From a virus, in the IMG/VR virus record IMGVR_UViG_3300021091_000364, positions 1 through 26,262 of that record: a stretch of DNA of 26,262 bases; one strand, given 5' to 3'. Under the pieces are notes generated by a model, which saw only the letters and a list, made by a program, of their open reading frames with translations, searched no databases and had not been told where the DNA came from. Of this stretch, positions 25,590-26,262 are shown piece after piece. Position 1 is the stretch's first letter; the number at the start of each line of letters is the position of its first letter. Position numbers and translations under genes: made by a program.

Positions 25590-25640
25590 CATTGAACCCA
25601 TGCGTAAGATTGTTTGTTAAAAGAAAGATAGCAACATCCA

Positions 25641-26262
25641 ATGACAGCAACAGAGCTAAGTGCGAGGTTTGACCTCATTTGCGATAAAGTTGGTTCGCCT
25701 TACTTTACATCAACGGAGAAAGACCATTTCTTCAATACGGCTCAATTGAGCCTTGTTGATGAGATTCTTTTTCCGTCCAAGAAGCAAGACCGAAAGGATG
25801 TCGACGCTCTTGATTTTAGCAGAGAGGACGCCTTTCAGCAAGGCATTGGAACGCTTGTTAGAACGGCAACTGTTACCGGTATTGCTTCAGGTACCACCAA
25901 TATAACCTTTGCCCAAGTCAACACGGCTTTAGTTACAGGCACGGTATACAAGGTGGTTAACTTCCTCGTACAGGCCGCTACAGGCTCTACAACGAATTAT
26001 GTCAGCGCCAAGAGGGTTAGAACCATCACCGCGGCTTCAAACGTCTACAAAGGGCTTAGAACCTTTAATGAGGCAACGTCCAATAGCAATAGAAATGCTA
26101 TCTACACGATTTCATCGTATTACTCAGGATCTACTGGAACGACAAGTCTTGGGCAGATTGAGTTCTTTCCGTCTGCTCCGGTAAATGGGTCATCCTACCT
26201 TGTCGAGGTTGTGGTGTTCCCAAGGGCTATCGTTACTTCACCTTCCGGTAGTGTTGTCAATC
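25641..26262 (+). CDS. Head-tail connector protein, 3' end outside window
   Basis: A rightward frame starting at the ATG at 25641 and open through the right edge, 207 codons. It begins MTATELSARFDLICDKVGSP, then YFTSTEKDHFFNTAQLSLVDEILF. This opening (M-T-x-x-E-L-x-x-x-F-D-x-x-x-D, a short loop, E-x-x-x-F-x-N-x-A-Q) matches the N-terminal helices of head-tail connector/neck proteins of crAss-like phages. A strand-rich part follows (GTLVRTATVTGIASGTTNIT, then SYLVEVVVFPRAIVTSPSG). Connectors of this type bind below the portal after packaging and receive the tail. The position fits. No other frame in this stretch gives a plausible protein. Confidence 0.8.
   Translation, partial: MTATELSARFDLICDKVGSPYFTSTEKDHFFNTAQLSLVDEILFPSKKQDRKDVDALDFSREDAFQQGIGTLVRTATVTGIASGTTNITFAQVNTALVTGTVYKVVNFLVQAATGSTTNYVSAKRVRTITAASNVYKGLRTFNEATSNSNRNAIYTISSYYSGSTGTTSLGQIEFFPSAPVNGSSYLVEVVVFPRAIVTSPSGSVVN

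Noticed and set aside
1-26262. CRISPR arrays, tRNA genes, insertion sequences
   Set aside because: No regular repeat-spacer series, cloverleaf with matching arms, or transposase frame was seen on either strand.

Overview
The window looks like part of a tailed-phage genome (or an integrated or plasmid-like prophage) of a Bacteroidota host. Three things suggest this. The right half carries a canonical head-packaging module. The left half is a long run of tiny, tightly packed phage-type accessory genes. Promoter-like signals match the Bacteroidota consensus (TTG, 19-20 nt, TAnnTTTG), while Shine-Dalgarno sequences are essentially absent. No rRNA, tRNA, CRISPR array, transposase or integrase was recognised.

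Layout. (1) 1-1306, leftward: a gene running off the left edge, a DnaA-domain-IV-like DNA-binding protein, and a small unknown gene. (2) 1307-1887: no convincing gene, but a dense series of hairpins. A -7 box at 1873-1880 and a hairpin plus T-tract at 1531-1583 could delimit an untranslated leftward RNA of about 335 nt. (3) 1888-3121: a small leftward gene, two short rightward genes (a MazG-like phage protein and a helix-turn-helix protein), and a convergent leftward gene of a Bacteroidota family. (4) 3122-3354: duplicated terminators around a large GTTTCC-repeat inverted repeat. (5) 3355-12859: about 27 small leftward genes. They include a Hjc-like PD-(D/E)XK resolvase, a RadC/JAB protein, a YubB/Api92-like protein, an SSB-tailed protein, a protein of five 21-residue repeats and many conserved phage unknowns. 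Most starts are preceded by one recurrent G-free linker, TAAACCCCAAACC(T)ATG, whose TAA is usually the stop of the upstream gene. (6) 12973-13886: a strong terminator, then a leftward gene for a candidate HTH regulator. (7) 13887-14925: about 1 kb without genes, packed with palindromes, direct repeats and hairpins. It is the divergence point of the two arms and a candidate operator/origin region. (8) 14926-26262, rightward: a RepL-like winged-helix replication protein, two small genes, two probable virion proteins, a candidate small terminase, large terminase, portal, scaffold, major capsid protein, an unknown gene, and a head-tail connector that runs off the right edge.

Working model (inference). 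The leftward gene at 13002-13886 is expressed from a near-consensus promoter bracketed by two copies of a palindrome about 158 bp apart, which suggests autoregulation. Transcription into the leftward accessory array must pass the terminator at 12973-12997. The rightward initiator gene is probably leaderless and sits downstream of a tandem 22-bp repeat. TerL packages DNA through the portal into a head built by the capsid and scaffold proteins. Gene order and the connector N-terminus resemble crAss-like phages, but no RNA polymerase or tail genes are in view to confirm that.
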